Source: Streptomyces sp. G-G2
GTDB taxonomy: Bacteria; Actinomycetota; Actinomycetes; Streptomycetales; Streptomycetaceae
Direction of reading: 5' to 3'
NCBI RefSeq assembly: GCF_030063135.1
Contig: NZ_JASISO010000012.1
Location: 62,001-126,000, forward strand
DNA length: 64,000 nt
In this document: positions 26,131 through 36,826 of the stretch, one piece after another
How the letters are laid out: every line of letters starts with the position of its first letter
Numbering within the stretch: the first letter of the stretch is position 1
Made by a program: the position numbers and the translations under genes
Notes under the pieces: model-generated
Seen by the model: the letters and a program-made list of their open reading frames with translations, nothing else
The model's database searches: none
What the model was told of the DNA's origin: nothing

Positions 26131-27704
26131 CCGCTCCGGCTGAAGGTGCCCAGGTGCTCGGTGTCCAGGTACTCGATGCGGACCTTGCCGTCGGTGAAGG
26201 TGACCCCGGTGCGGCCGACGGCGTTCTCGCCCCTGGTCTCGAAGCTGAAGGTGCCGCCGTCGTAGTGGGTGAGCGCGTACCGCTCCGGCTTCGGGCCGAG
26301 GCCGAGGACGAGGCCCTGACCGGCGGGCTTGCCGGGGTCGGCGGTCACGGTGAGCTTGCCGAAGTACGGGCTGTCGTAGGTGCCGGTGTACGTCGAGTCC
26401 GCGCGGGCGGGCTTCGCCCCGGCGGGCGGGTGGGCGTAGTCGGTGCCGGACCGGCCGGGCTGGTCCAGCTGCGCCGCGTAGAGCGCTTCGGCCACGTCCA
26501 GCCAGTCGGTGGTGGGCTTGCCGTGCTCGGCGGTGTCGAAGAAGTCGAGGGAGACGGCGTCGGCCTGGCCGATCGGTGCGCCGTTGGTCAGGACGACGAT
26601 GGCCAGCTGTTCGAGCGGCAGCATCGTCACGGTGGTGTTGGCGCCGAGTTCGAAGGCCCCGGAGTGGCTCAGGCGCAGCCTGCCCGCGTCGTCGTAGGAG
26701 ACGTTCCAGCCCAGCCCGTAGAAGCCGGTGGGCCCGTAGCGGGTGGTGGGGGCCTGGGACACGATCTCGGCCAGGTGGGTCCGGGCCAGGGTGGCCTCGG
26801 GGATGATCCGGTGGCCGTCCAGGGTGCCGCCGGAGAGCTGGAGCCGCATCCACCGGCTCATGTCACGGGCGGTGGAACTGGCCCCGCCCGCCGGGGCCTG
26901 CGCGTCGGGATCGCGGACGAAGCGGGCGCTCCAGGTGCCGTCGGCGTTCTTGACGTGGGTGGCGGCGTGGTCCGGGGCGTTCACGAAGGCCTTGAAGGTG
27001 GTGGAGGTGCGGGTCATCCCGGCGGGCTTGAAGAGGGTGTCCTGGCTCAGCTTCTCCCAGCTGACGCCCTTGGCCCGGGCGACGGCCTCACCGGCGGCGG
27101 TCGGCCCGTAGTTGGTGTAGGCGTAGCTCGCGCGGAAGGGGGACAGGGGTTCCTCGCGGAGGTGGCCGAGGATGTACGACTGGTCGTAGCCGAGGTCTTC
27201 GAGGAGGTCGCCGGAGTGGTCGGGCAGGCCGCTGCGGTGCGAGAAGAGGTCGGCGGTACTGACGTGGGCGGTCACCCACGGGTCCTTGAGGGCGAAGCCG
27301 GGCAGGTCCACGTGACGGTCCCAGTCGGCGGGGTCGGCGAGGGTACCGGCGATCACGGTGGAGGAGAGCGGCTTGGAGAGCGAGGCGACCTGGAAGACGG
27401 TGTCCGGGTCCACCCTGGCGGGCTCGCCGACCTTCCGGACGCCGAAGCCCTTGAGGTAGATCACCTTGTCGTTGTGGACCACGGCCACGGAGAGGCCGGG
27501 GACGCCGGTGCGGCGCATCACGTCGGCGATGTTCGAGTCGAGGCGGGCGACGGCCTTGTCGACCTGGGCGTCGGTGAGCCGGGGCTTCGGTGGCGGGGGG
27601 CCGGTCGTGGCCGTGGCCGTCGGGGCGGCGGTGGCGACCGACGCCAGGAGCAGGGCGGCCCCTGCGGCGCCGAGGGCTCGGGCGCGGGTGCGTGAGCTGC
27701 GCAT
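26127..27704 (-). CDS. Secreted serine hydrolase, class C beta-lactamase fold
   Basis: 525 residues. Sec signal peptide at 1-28 (SRTRARALGAAGAALLLASV...ATA). Active site: Ser108-x-x-Lys111 in VASLSKPLSS, the Tyr motif YAYTNYG, and HSGAFELGAN for the third element. The C-terminal 130 residues form the beta domain found in DUF3471-type esterases and D-aminopeptidases. It may be an esterase or peptidase acting outside the cell; true beta-lactamase activity is less likely given the extra domain. ATG 27704 was chosen for the signal peptide. It is coupled (ATGA) to the pseudouridine synthase gene. Confidence 0.9.
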   Translation of the reverse strand: MRSSRTRARALGAAGAALLLASVATAAPTATATTGPPPPKPRLTDAQVDKAVARLDSNIADVMRRTGVPGLSVAVVHNDKVIYLKGFGVRKVGEPARVDPDTVFQVASLSKPLSSTVIAGTLADPADWDRHVDLPGFALKDPWVTAHVSTADLFSHRSGLPDHSGDLLEDLGYDQSYILGHLREEPLSPFRASYAYTNYGPTAAGEAVARAKGVSWEKLSQDTLFKPAGMTRTSTTFKAFVNAPDHAATHVKNADGTWSARFVRDPDAQAPAGGASSTARDMSRWMRLQLSGGTLDGHRIIPEATLARTHLAEIVSQAPTTRYGPTGFYGLGWNVSYDDAGRLRLSHSGAFELGANTTVTMLPLEQLAIVVLTNGAPIGQADAVSLDFFDTAEHGKPTTDWLDVAEALYAAQLDQPGRSGTDYAHPPAGAKPARADSTYTGTYDSPYFGKLTVTADPGKPAGQGLVLGLGPKPERYALTHYDGGTFSFETRGENAVGRTGVTFTDGKVRIEYLDTEHLGTFSRSG

Positions 27705-27783
27705 GCGGTCATTGTCCCGCGGGGAGGGGTTCGCCGCGCGCGGGGCGGCGGGGGCCGGTGCGGGTCGCGGGCGCCGGTCGCGA

Positions 27784-27820
27784 GCCCTCCGGGGGCGCCT
27801 CAAACGCCGGCGGGGCTGGA
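27784..27820 (+). repeat. Dispersed 37-bp intergenic repeat, copy A
   Basis: Begins GCCCTCCGGGGGCGCCTC and ends CGGCGGGGCTGGA. It is identical over 37 bp to copy B at 33526-33562. Its inner 24 bp (27795-27818) are complementary, with two mismatches, to the inverted copy at 27881-27904, so the two can form a long stem. Confidence 0.85.
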
Positions 27821-27849
27821 GGGGGCGGCCTTGCGCACCGGCTGGGCTG

Positions 27850-27874
27850 GGCGCCTCGACGCCGACGGGGCTGA
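27850..27874 (+). repeat. Degenerate copy of the dispersed repeat (A')
   Basis: GGCGCCTCGACGCCGACGGG followed by GCTGA resembles the core of copy A with a few changes. It lies in the loop between copy A and the inverted copy. Confidence 0.5.
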
Positions 27875-27880
27875 ACGTTT

Positions 27881-27910
27881 CAGCTCCGCCGGCGGTTGAG
27901 GCGCGGGGGG
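27881..27910 (-). repeat. Inverted copy of the dispersed repeat (C)
   Basis: On the minus strand it reads CCCCGCGCCTCAACCGCCGG then CGGAGCTG, matching 22 of 24 core positions of copy A. It lies 22 bp from the stop of the siderophore-interacting protein gene. Confidence 0.8.
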
Positions 27911-27932
27911 TTGGGGGCGGGGCCCCCGGGTC

Positions 27933-28760
27933 TCAGCCCTGCTCCGCTTCGACCTGGGCGTTCCAGTCGCGCTTTATGGCGCGCCAGCCCTCGTCCGTCT
28001 CGCCCAGGCGCCAGTAGCCCGAGATCGACAGCCGCTTGGCCGGGATGCCGCGCTCGTTGCGCAGGTGGCGGCGGAGTTCCTTCACGAAGCCCGCCTCGCC
28101 GTGGACGAAGGCGTGGACCTCGCCCTCCGGGAACTGCAGCGAGGTCACGGCCTGCACCAGCGCCTCGCCGACCGGGCGGTCGCCGCGGTGGATCCAGATC
28201 GGCACGATCCCGTCCGGAGTGGCGATCTTCTGCTCCTCGTCGGGGCCGGCGACCTCCACCAGGGCGATCACCTCGGCCCCCACCGGCATCTGCTCCATCG
28301 TGGTGCCGATCGCCGGAAGCGCGCTCTCGTCACCCACGAGCAGGTGCCAGTCGGCCGCCGGGTCGGGACCATAGGCGCCGCCCGGGCCCAGGAAGCGGAC
28401 CGTTTCGCCGGGCTGGGCGCGCATCGCCCAGGGGCCCGCGACGCCCTCGTCGCCGTGGACGACGAAGTCGATGGTCAGCTCTTCGTGCGCCGGGTCCCAG
28501 GCCCGCACCGTGTAGGCGCGCTGTCGCGGCCACAGTTCGCGGGGCTGGGAGGCTCTGATCTCTTCCAGGTCCCAGGGTTCGGAGTAGACGGCGCCCTCGG
28601 GGGCGAAGAGCACTTTCACGTAGTGGTCGGTGAATTCGCCGACCGTGAACCGGGCGGCGAGCCCCTCCCCGCCCAGCACGACGCGCACCATGTGGGCGCT
28701 CAGTCGCTCGGTCCGAACCACCTCAGCGGTAGCGATCCTTCGGCCACGTCCTTCTGCCAC
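27933..28760 (-). CDS. Siderophore-interacting protein (FAD-dependent ferric-siderophore reductase)
   Basis: 275 residues. Two-domain flavoprotein of the ViuB/SIP family. FAD-binding motif RQRAYTVRAWD (about 79-89) follows the beta-barrel; the C-terminal NAD(P)H-binding SIP domain starts at LLVGDESALPAIGTT and ends with SISGYWRLGETDEGW. It reduces imported ferric siderophores in the cytoplasm to release iron. GTG 28760 has GGGGAG at 5 bases. An iron-box-like palindrome 36 bp upstream implies repression by DmdR/IdeR when iron is sufficient. Confidence 0.95.
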   Translation of the reverse strand: MAEGRGRRIATAEVVRTERLSAHMVRVVLGGEGLAARFTVGEFTDHYVKVLFAPEGAVYSEPWDLEEIRASQPRELWPRQRAYTVRAWDPAHEELTIDFVVHGDEGVAGPWAMRAQPGETVRFLGPGGAYGPDPAADWHLLVGDESALPAIGTTMEQMPVGAEVIALVEVAGPDEEQKIATPDGIVPIWIHRGDRPVGEALVQAVTSLQFPEGEVHAFVHGEAGFVKELRRHLRNERGIPAKRLSISGYWRLGETDEGWRAIKRDWNAQVEAEQG

Positions 28761-28795
28761 GGCGTCTCCCCGGTGTCCCGTGCTGCTTCCCCTGA

Positions 28796-28815
28796 AACTT
28801 AGGATTACCTAAGTT
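28796..28815. promoter_or_regulatory. Candidate iron box (DmdR/IdeR operator)
   Basis: Palindrome with perfect 8-bp arms AACTTAGG and CCTAAGTT around ATTA. The TTAGG...CCTAA halves match the DtxR-family half-sites, although the spacing is shorter than the 19-bp consensus. It overlaps the expected promoter of the siderophore-interacting protein gene. Confidence 0.7.
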
Positions 28816-28821
28816 ACCACC

Positions 28822-29742
28822 TCAGGGTCGAAGCGCGCTGGTGAGGCGAGATACCGCTCCGCCCAGTCCCCACCGGTGACCCAGCGCGTCCACCACGTCC
28901 TGGTGCGCGGGCACCGCCGGCAGTGCCGGGTCGAACGCGGGAAGTGGCACGTCAAGGGCCACCTGGACCACCTTCGGGGCTACCGCCAGGTAGGGCCGGG
29001 CCTCGTCCAGCCGCTTGCGCTGCGTAGGCGTCAGTCTCGACTTCGGGTCGTCCACCGCGGCCAGGATCCCGGCCAGGTTCCCGTACGCGTCGAGCAACTT
29101 CGCCGCCGTCTTCTCGCCGACCCCCGGCACGCCCGGCAGGCCGTCGCTCGGGTCGCCGCGCAGCAGCGCCAGTTCCGCGTACCCCGGCCCGTCCACCCCG
29201 TACTTCTCGCGCAGCCACGCCTCGTCGGTGACCTGGAGGGAGCCGACGCCCTTGAGCGGGTAGAGCACGCGGCGCGCCTTGGCGTCGTCCACCAGCTGGT
29301 AGAGGTCCCGGTCGCCGGTGACGATGTCCACGGGGCCGGTGGCCCGCGCGGTGAGCGTGCCGATCACGTCGTCCGCCTCGTACCCCGCCACGCCCACCCG
29401 GGCGATCCCGAACGCGTCGAGCGCGGCCTCGATGATCGGGACCTGCGGGGCCAGGGTGTCCGGGGTCTCCTCCTCGTCGGGCCCGGTCTCCGTCTCCACC
29501 GCGACGCGGTGTGCCTTGTATGAGGGGATCAGCTCCACCCGCCAGTGCGGGCGCCAGTCGGCGTCCATGCAGGCCACCAGATCGTCCGGCCGGTGGTCCT
29601 GGACCAGCCGTCCGATGAAGTCGAGCAGCCCGCGCACGGCGTTGACCGGAGTCCCGTCGGGGGCCCGGACCGAGTCCGGCACCCCGAAGTAGGCGCGGTA
29701 GTAAAGGGAAGCGGTGTCGAGGAGCATCAGGCGTCGGGTCAC
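28822..29742 (-). CDS. 5'-3' exonuclease (PolA N-terminal/FEN-like)
   Basis: 306 residues. Stand-alone FEN-family nuclease. Metal-site sequences: LMLLDTASLYYRAYFG, AGYEADDVIGTLTARA, DIVTGDRDLYQLVDD, and the H3TH DNA-binding motif LRGDPSDGLPGVPGVGEKTA. It would remove flaps or RNA primers during replication and repair. Start uncertain: GTG 29742 (just before TRRLMLLD) is used; GTG 29772 would add ten residues, and ATG 29727 is also possible. None has a strong ribosome site. Confidence 0.92.
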   Translation of the reverse strand: MTRRLMLLDTASLYYRAYFGVPDSVRAPDGTPVNAVRGLLDFIGRLVQDHRPDDLVACMDADWRPHWRVELIPSYKAHRVAVETETGPDEEETPDTLAPQVPIIEAALDAFGIARVGVAGYEADDVIGTLTARATGPVDIVTGDRDLYQLVDDAKARRVLYPLKGVGSLQVTDEAWLREKYGVDGPGYAELALLRGDPSDGLPGVPGVGEKTAAKLLDAYGNLAGILAAVDDPKSRLTPTQRKRLDEARPYLAVAPKVVQVALDVPLPAFDPALPAVPAHQDVVDALGHRWGLGGAVSRLTSALRP

Positions 29743-29961
29743 CTTGACGATGATGCCGTACCCCACTGACACCGCCCGGCATCGCGGTCACCTCCAGCCA
29801 CACCGGGGTAGCGGACGGCGATCACCGGTCACTCGAATTCCACTCGGAATGCGGCGGCGGCTCGGTACGGTCGGGCCGTGCGAGCGGTGCGGGGGGCCGA
29901 TGCTGCGTAAGGTACATACAGCACACCTATGTGCGACGGACAAGGGGAGGGCAGCCCCGCC
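29743..29961. promoter_or_regulatory. Divergent promoter region, exonuclease / XRE-cupin regulator
   Basis: 219 bp between divergent genes. An inverted repeat ACATA (29914-29918) and TATGT (29928-29932) with a 9-bp spacer lies 30 bp before the XRE gene start and could be an autoregulatory operator. AGGGGAGGG (29943-29951) is its ribosome site. Confidence 0.45.
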
Positions 29962-30555
29962 ATGGACGACAAGGAAAAGGAAAGAGACACCAAGGAACCG
30001 CTCCGGGTGGGCGTGGCCGTGCGCAAGCGGCGCCGCGCGCTGCGGCTCACCCTCGCCGCGGTCTCGGGGCGCAGCGGTCTTTCGGTGCCTTTTCTGAGCC
30101 AGATAGAGAACGAACGGGCCCGCCCCAGCATGCGCTCCCTGGAACGGGTCGCGGACGCGCTGGAGACCACCGCCGTCGAGCTGCTGGCCGCGTCCGACAC
30201 CGCGCGCACCGTGGACCTCGTGCGCGCCGCCGACGCCGACGGTCTCGAACCGGCCGCGGGCGTACGGCCCCTGGTGCGCGGACACCACCAGCTGCACGCC
30301 ATGGAGTTCACCGGGGACCAGGACGCGGGCCGCGAGTACCAGCACCGCAACGACGAGATGATGTACGTCGTCTCGGGGTCCTGCCAGGTCGAGGCCGAGG
30401 GGCGGGCGTACCGGCTGGAGAGCGGCGACGCGCTGTTCCTCTCGGGCGGGGTGCACCACCGTTGGCGGGCCATGACCGAGGACACCAGACTTCTCGTCGT
30501 CGCGGTCGGCGACCACATCCACGCCACCTCCGAGCCGCCCTCGCCGGAGCACTGA
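29962..30555 (+). CDS. XRE-family regulator with cupin sensor domain
   Basis: 197 residues. Helix-turn-helix TLAAVSGRSGLSVPFLSQIE followed by NERARPSMRSLERVADAL (about 30-70), then a cupin beta-barrel (about 110-190) with HRNDEMMYVVSGSCQVEAEG and LFLSGGVHHRW. This architecture is used by regulators of amine and amino-acid catabolism such as PuuR. ATG 29962 has AGGGGAGGG at 10 bases; ATG 29929 would add 11 residues without a ribosome site. The BtuF-like gene starts 6 bp after its stop and is probably co-transcribed. Confidence 0.92.
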   Translation: MDDKEKERDTKEPLRVGVAVRKRRRALRLTLAAVSGRSGLSVPFLSQIENERARPSMRSLERVADALETTAVELLAASDTARTVDLVRAADADGLEPAAGVRPLVRGHHQLHAMEFTGDQDAGREYQHRNDEMMYVVSGSCQVEAEGRAYRLESGDALFLSGGVHHRWRAMTEDTRLLVVAVGDHIHATSEPPSPEH

Positions 30556-30560
30556 CCGGG

Positions 30561-31274
30561 GTGCGGGCCGTCTCGTTGGTGCCCTCGCTGACCGAGGCGG
30601 TGGCGGTGTCCTCGCCCGGGCTGATCGTCGGGGCCACCGACTGGTGCACGCACCCGGCGGACCTGCGCGGCGCGACCCGGATCGGCGGTACGAAGAACCC
30701 GGACGTGGCGGCCGTCGTGGCACTGCGCCCGGACCTCGTCATCGCCAACGAGGAGGAGAACCGGGCCCCGGACGTCCAAGCCCTGCGCGCGGCCGGACTG
30801 GAGGTGCTCGTCACCGTGATCCGGGACCTTCCGCAGGCGCTGAGCGAGCTGGAACTGCTTCTCGTGGACGCCCTCGGGCTGGCCCGCCCCGGCTGGCTGG
30901 CGGACGCCGGGGCCGCGTGGGCGCGGGTGGAACCGGTGGACCGGCGGCGAGCGTTCGTACCGGTGTGGCGGCGGCCCTGGATGGTGCTGGGCCGGGACAC
31001 CTTCGCGGGGGACCTGCTGGCGCGCCTGGGCGTGGAGAACGCGTACGCCGACCATGCCGAGCGGTACCCGCGGGTGCCCGCCGAGGAGCTGCGGGCGGCG
31101 GGCTGCGATCTGGTGGTGCTGCCGGACGAGCCGTACCGGTTCACCGTCGAGGACGGCCCCGAGGCCTTTCCGGGGCTGCCCGCGGCGCTCGTCAGCGGCC
31201 GCCACCTGACGTGGTACGGGCCCTCCCTGGCCGAAGCGCCCCGGCTGCTGGCCGAAGCGCTGCGCGGGGCGTGA
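30561..31274 (+). CDS. BtuF-like helical-backbone metal receptor, no signal peptide
   Basis: 237 residues from GTG 30561. The fold is that of cobalamin or ferric-siderophore binding proteins: AVSLVPSLTEAV at the start, GATDWCTHPADLRGATRIGG, NPDVAAVVALRPDLVIANEE, and a C-terminal WYGPSLAEAPRLL. No signal peptide or lipobox is visible and no ABC permease genes are adjacent, so it probably works in the cytoplasm. It begins 6 bp after the XRE-cupin gene. Ligand unknown. Confidence 0.85.
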   Translation: MRAVSLVPSLTEAVAVSSPGLIVGATDWCTHPADLRGATRIGGTKNPDVAAVVALRPDLVIANEEENRAPDVQALRAAGLEVLVTVIRDLPQALSELELLLVDALGLARPGWLADAGAAWARVEPVDRRRAFVPVWRRPWMVLGRDTFAGDLLARLGVENAYADHAERYPRVPAEELRAAGCDLVVLPDEPYRFTVEDGPEAFPGLPAALVSGRHLTWYGPSLAEAPRLLAEALRGA

Positions 31275-31297
31275 AGCTCCCTCTGCAGTGACGGCCC

Positions 31298-32449
<1,152 letters not shown>

Positions 32450-32480
32450 GGGGAAAGCGTGCGCCCGGGGAGGGCCGGAC

Positions 32481-32497
32481 GGCAGAGGTCATCTGCC
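32481..32497. promoter_or_regulatory. Candidate LysR operator between TDT transporter and LysR genes
   Basis: Interrupted palindrome GGCAGA-GGTCA-TCTGCC in the 70-bp divergent gap. Its position near both starts fits a LysR-type activator/autorepressor site. Confidence 0.6.
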
Positions 32498-32519
32498 TAT
32501 GGGGTCATAAACTGATGTG

Positions 32520-33482
32520 ATGAGTGACGCCGCTGTGGAACGTACCGCTCCGGGGTCGGCCCCCGTGTCGGCCCCGCTGTCGCACCGGGTGCCGGAGCTG
32601 GGGGCCATGGAGCTGCTGATCGCGGTGGCGCGGCTCGGCAGCCTGGGCGCCGCCGCGCGGGAACTCGGCATCAGCCAGCCCGCCGCGAGCGCCCGGATCC
32701 GGGCGATGGAGACCCGGCTGGGGGTGGCGCTGGTGGACCGTACGCCGCGCGGCTCCACGCTGACCGCGCAGGGCGCGCTGGTCACGGACTGGGCGCGGCG
32801 GGTGGTGGAGGCCGCCGAGGCGTTCGACGCGGGGGCGCAGGCGTTGCGGGGGGCGCGGGACTCGCGGCTGCGGGTGGCGGCCAGCATGACCATCGCGGAG
32901 TACCTGCTGCCGGGGTGGCTGATCGCGCTGCGCGCGGCCCGGCCGGGCACGGCGGTGTCCCTCCAGGCGGACAACTCGGCGCTGGTCGCGGAGCGGGTGC
33001 TCGCGCGGGAGGCGGACCTCGGGTTCGTGGAGGGGCTGACGGTGCCGGAGGGGCTGGACGCGGTGGTCATCGCGCGGGACCGGCTGGTGGTGGCGGTGGC
33101 CCCGGGCCACGTGTGGGCGCGGCGCCGGTCGGGGGAGGTCTCGGCCGCCGAACTGGCCGCGACCCCGCTGATCCTGCGGGAACGGGGGTCGGGGACCCGG
33201 CAGGTACTGGACGCCGCGCTGGCCGGGAGCGGGGGGCTGGCGGAGCCGCTGCTCGAACTCGCGTCCACGACGGCGGTCAAGGCGGCGGCGGTGAGCGGGG
33301 CGGGGCCGTGCGTGCTGTCCGAGCTGGCGCTGCGGGAGGAGTTGGCGGGGCGGCGGCTGGTGGCGGTCGCGGTGGCGGGGGCGGGGCTGGGGCGGTCGCT
33401 GCGGGCCGTGTGGCCCGGAGGGACGCGGCCCGCCGGGCCGGCCCGCGACCTCCTCGCCCTGACGCGGGGCCGTCCGGCCTGA
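32520..33482 (+). CDS. LysR-family transcriptional regulator
   Basis: 320 residues. Helix-turn-helix LIAVARLGSLGAAARELGIS then QPAASARIRAMETRLGVALV (about 32-72), with a LysR substrate-binding domain from about 105. The N-terminus carries 25 extra residues before the usual start of the domain. ATG 32520 directly follows GTG 32517 in the same frame; neither has a ribosome site, so the mRNA may be nearly leaderless. It probably regulates the divergent TDT transporter. Confidence 0.92.
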   Translation: MSDAAVERTAPGSAPVSAPLSHRVPELGAMELLIAVARLGSLGAAARELGISQPAASARIRAMETRLGVALVDRTPRGSTLTAQGALVTDWARRVVEAAEAFDAGAQALRGARDSRLRVAASMTIAEYLLPGWLIALRAARPGTAVSLQADNSALVAERVLAREADLGFVEGLTVPEGLDAVVIARDRLVVAVAPGHVWARRRSGEVSAAELAATPLILRERGSGTRQVLDAALAGSGGLAEPLLELASTTAVKAAAVSGAGPCVLSELALREELAGRRLVAVAVAGAGLGRSLRAVWPGGTRPAGPARDLLALTRGRPA

Positions 33483-33525
33483 TCGGTTGTACGCGCGGCG
33501 GTGCGAGTGCGCGTGCGGCCGGTGT

Positions 33526-33562
33526 GCCCTCCGGGGGCGCCTCAAACGCCGGCGGGGCTGGA
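33526..33562 (+). repeat. Dispersed 37-bp intergenic repeat, copy B
   Basis: Identical to copy A at 27784-27820. It lies between the convergent ends of the LysR gene and the gamma-glutamyl hydrolase gene. Confidence 0.85.
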
Positions 33563-33584
33563 TTCGGCCCGCTCCGCCCGGGGG

Positions 33585-34292
33585 TCAGGAGACCGTGGCC
33601 GGGATGCGGGCGGTGGCCGTGATGAGGGCGTCCATCACGCGGGTGTCCTTGTCCCGTTCGGGGTGCCATTGGACGCCCAGGGCCCAGTTCGCACCGTCCG
33701 CCGGGAGTTCGACGGCCTCCACCGTCCCGTCCAGCGCGTGCGCCGAGGCGATCAGGCCGTGCCCGAGCCGGTCCACGCACTGGTGGTGGTACGTCGGCAC
33801 CTGCGCCTCCTCCGGCACGAGGGCCGCGTACAGGGTGCCCGCGACCGGCCGCACCGGGTGCCAGGCCACCGGCCCCGGCACCCCCGCGTGCCCGTCGATG
33901 TGCTGGACGAGGGTGCCGCCCAGCGCCACGTTGAGGGCCTGCATGCCCCGGCAGATCCCCAGCACCGGGGTGCCGTTCGCGAGCGCGGCCCCGATCAGGG
34001 CCAGCTCCCAGGCGTCGCGCACGGTCGCGGGGGCGCCCGTACGGGAGTCGCGGGGGGCGCCGTAGTGGACCGGGTCCAGATCCGGGCCGCCCGCCACGAC
34101 CAGGCCGTCCAGTCGGCCCAGTACCGAGGCGGCCTGCTCCGGCTCGTCCGGCGGCAGCAGCACCGCCGCCCCGCCCGAGGCCTGGACCAGCTCGTAGTAC
34201 CCCGAGGGGACGAGGGCGGTCGGGAGGTCCCACGCGCCGTAGCGCGTGGACGCCTCCACGTAGGTGGTGATGCCGATGAGCGGCCTGGGCAC
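33585..34292 (-). CDS. Class I amidotransferase-fold gamma-glutamyl hydrolase (PuuD-like)
   Basis: 235 residues. Catalytic Cys in GICRGMQALNVALGGTLVQH and the His-Glu pair in GVQWHPE; the PTYHHQCVD segment is usual in the PuuD/C26 peptidase group. This group releases free amines or acids from gamma-glutamyl conjugates. GTG 34292 has GGAGG at 8 bases. It lies 53 bp downstream of the permease gene on the same strand. With the synthetase, aldehyde dehydrogenase and SDR nearby it would complete a gamma-glutamylated amine pathway. Confidence 0.92.
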   Translation of the reverse strand: MPRPLIGITTYVEASTRYGAWDLPTALVPSGYYELVQASGGAAVLLPPDEPEQAASVLGRLDGLVVAGGPDLDPVHYGAPRDSRTGAPATVRDAWELALIGAALANGTPVLGICRGMQALNVALGGTLVQHIDGHAGVPGPVAWHPVRPVAGTLYAALVPEEAQVPTYHHQCVDRLGHGLIASAHALDGTVEAVELPADGANWALGVQWHPERDKDTRVMDALITATARIPATVS

Positions 34293-34345
34293 GGTGCATA
34301 CCTCCAGCGGGGACGAACGGGAAAGCGGCGGGCGCGAGCAGCTTG

Positions 34346-35851
<1,506 letters not shown>

Positions 35852-35868
35852 GTGCGCTCCTGCCTAGG

Positions 35869-35891
35869 GCAATGGTTGTGGGGCGTACCTT
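35869..35891. promoter_or_regulatory. Shared motif 1: candidate GntR operator before the permease
   Basis: GCAATGGTT, 8 variable bases, then TACCTT. The same arrangement occurs at 36771-36793 before the regulator and synthetase genes. It lies immediately upstream of the permease start, where a repressor would block transcription. Confidence 0.65.
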
Positions 35892-35990
35892 TGCCGCAAG
35901 GAGGTGGAGCGCGCAAGACCCCTGCGTTAAACGCCGGTTACGAAGACCTCCCCGGGCGGGTGACGGGGATCCGGGCCCGCGCGGGCGCCT

Positions 35991-36749
35991 TCACGCCAGG
36001 AACCCGCGCAGCAGCGCCGCCGTCCCGCCGCAGTGCTCCCGCATTACCTCGCGCGCCGCCTCCGCGTCCCCCTCCAGGACCGACTCCACGACCGCGGTGT
36101 GCTGGTGCTGCGAGTGCTCCAGGTTGCGCACCAGCAGCGGGATGCAGTCCAGCAGGTCGTTGACCGTGGCCCGGACGGCCGCGTACTGGGCCGTCAGGGT
36201 GGCCGAGCCCGCCAGTTCGCACAGGGTCAGGTGGAAGAGGGTGTCCTGGCGCCGGTAGTCGGCGAGCGGGGCGTCGTGGGTCGCGGCGAGCGCCCCGCGC
36301 AGCCGGTCCGCCTGGCCGCCGGTCAGGCCCTGAGCGGCGCACAGTCCGGCCGCGCCGGTCTCCAGCACCTCGCGGAAGCGCAGCGCGTCCTCGATGTCCA
36401 CGCCCGCGACCCGTCGCCGCAGCTCCTCCTCGGCGCCGCCCGCCGGAGTGTCGGGGCGCGGGAGGACGAAGGTCCCGCCGTAGCGCCCGCGCCGTGCCTC
36501 CACCAGGCCCTGGTCCTGGAGTACCTTCAGCACCTCGCGCAGGGTGACCCGGCTGATCCCCATCCGCTCGGCCAACTCGCGCTCCGGCGGCAGCCGTTCG
36601 CCGCCGGGCACCAGGCCCAGCCGGACCACCTGGAGGATCTGCTCCAGCGCCTCCTCGAAACCGTTGCCCGCCCGCACCTGACGCAGCACGGGATTCAGCC
36701 GCGCGACCGCGCCGTCACCGCCCGCCGTGTTCGCCCCGTTGTTCGCCAT
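35991..36749 (-). CDS. FadR-type GntR regulator of the amine cluster (EpuRII-like)
   Basis: 252 residues. Winged helix with RLPPERELAERMGISRVTLR followed by EVLKVLQDQGLVEARRGRYG, then an all-helical FCD ligand domain (about 125-250) with the metal-binding residues in RQDTLFHLTLCELAGS and HQHTAVVESVLEGD. In S. coelicolor the regulator next to glnA4 (named EpuRII, from memory) represses glnA4. ATG 36749 is preceded by GGGGAGGGG. It is divergent from the synthetase gene and sits upstream of the permease gene on the same strand. Confidence 0.93.
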   Translation of the reverse strand: MANNGANTAGGDGAVARLNPVLRQVRAGNGFEEALEQILQVVRLGLVPGGERLPPERELAERMGISRVTLREVLKVLQDQGLVEARRGRYGGTFVLPRPDTPAGGAEEELRRRVAGVDIEDALRFREVLETGAAGLCAAQGLTGGQADRLRGALAATHDAPLADYRRQDTLFHLTLCELAGSATLTAQYAAVRATVNDLLDCIPLLVRNLEHSQHQHTAVVESVLEGDAEAAREVMREHCGGTAALLRGFLA

Positions 36750-36770
36750 GTCGGCCCCTCCCCTTCCCAA

Positions 36771-36793
36771 GCAATGGTTCTATTCAATACCTT
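36771..36793. promoter_or_regulatory. Shared motif 2: candidate GntR operator between regulator and glnA4
   Basis: GCAATGGTT, 8 variable bases, then TACCTT, as at 35869-35891. It lies in the 77-bp gap between the divergent regulator and synthetase starts, so it could control both. Confidence 0.65.
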
Positions 36794-36826
36794 AGGCCCC
36801 CTCGGCTCACCGAAGGAGAGATTCCC

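Noticed and set aside
35924..35940. AAACGCCGG near 35926 as another copy of the dispersed repeat
   Set aside because: Match limited to about nine bases, as expected by chance in this composition.
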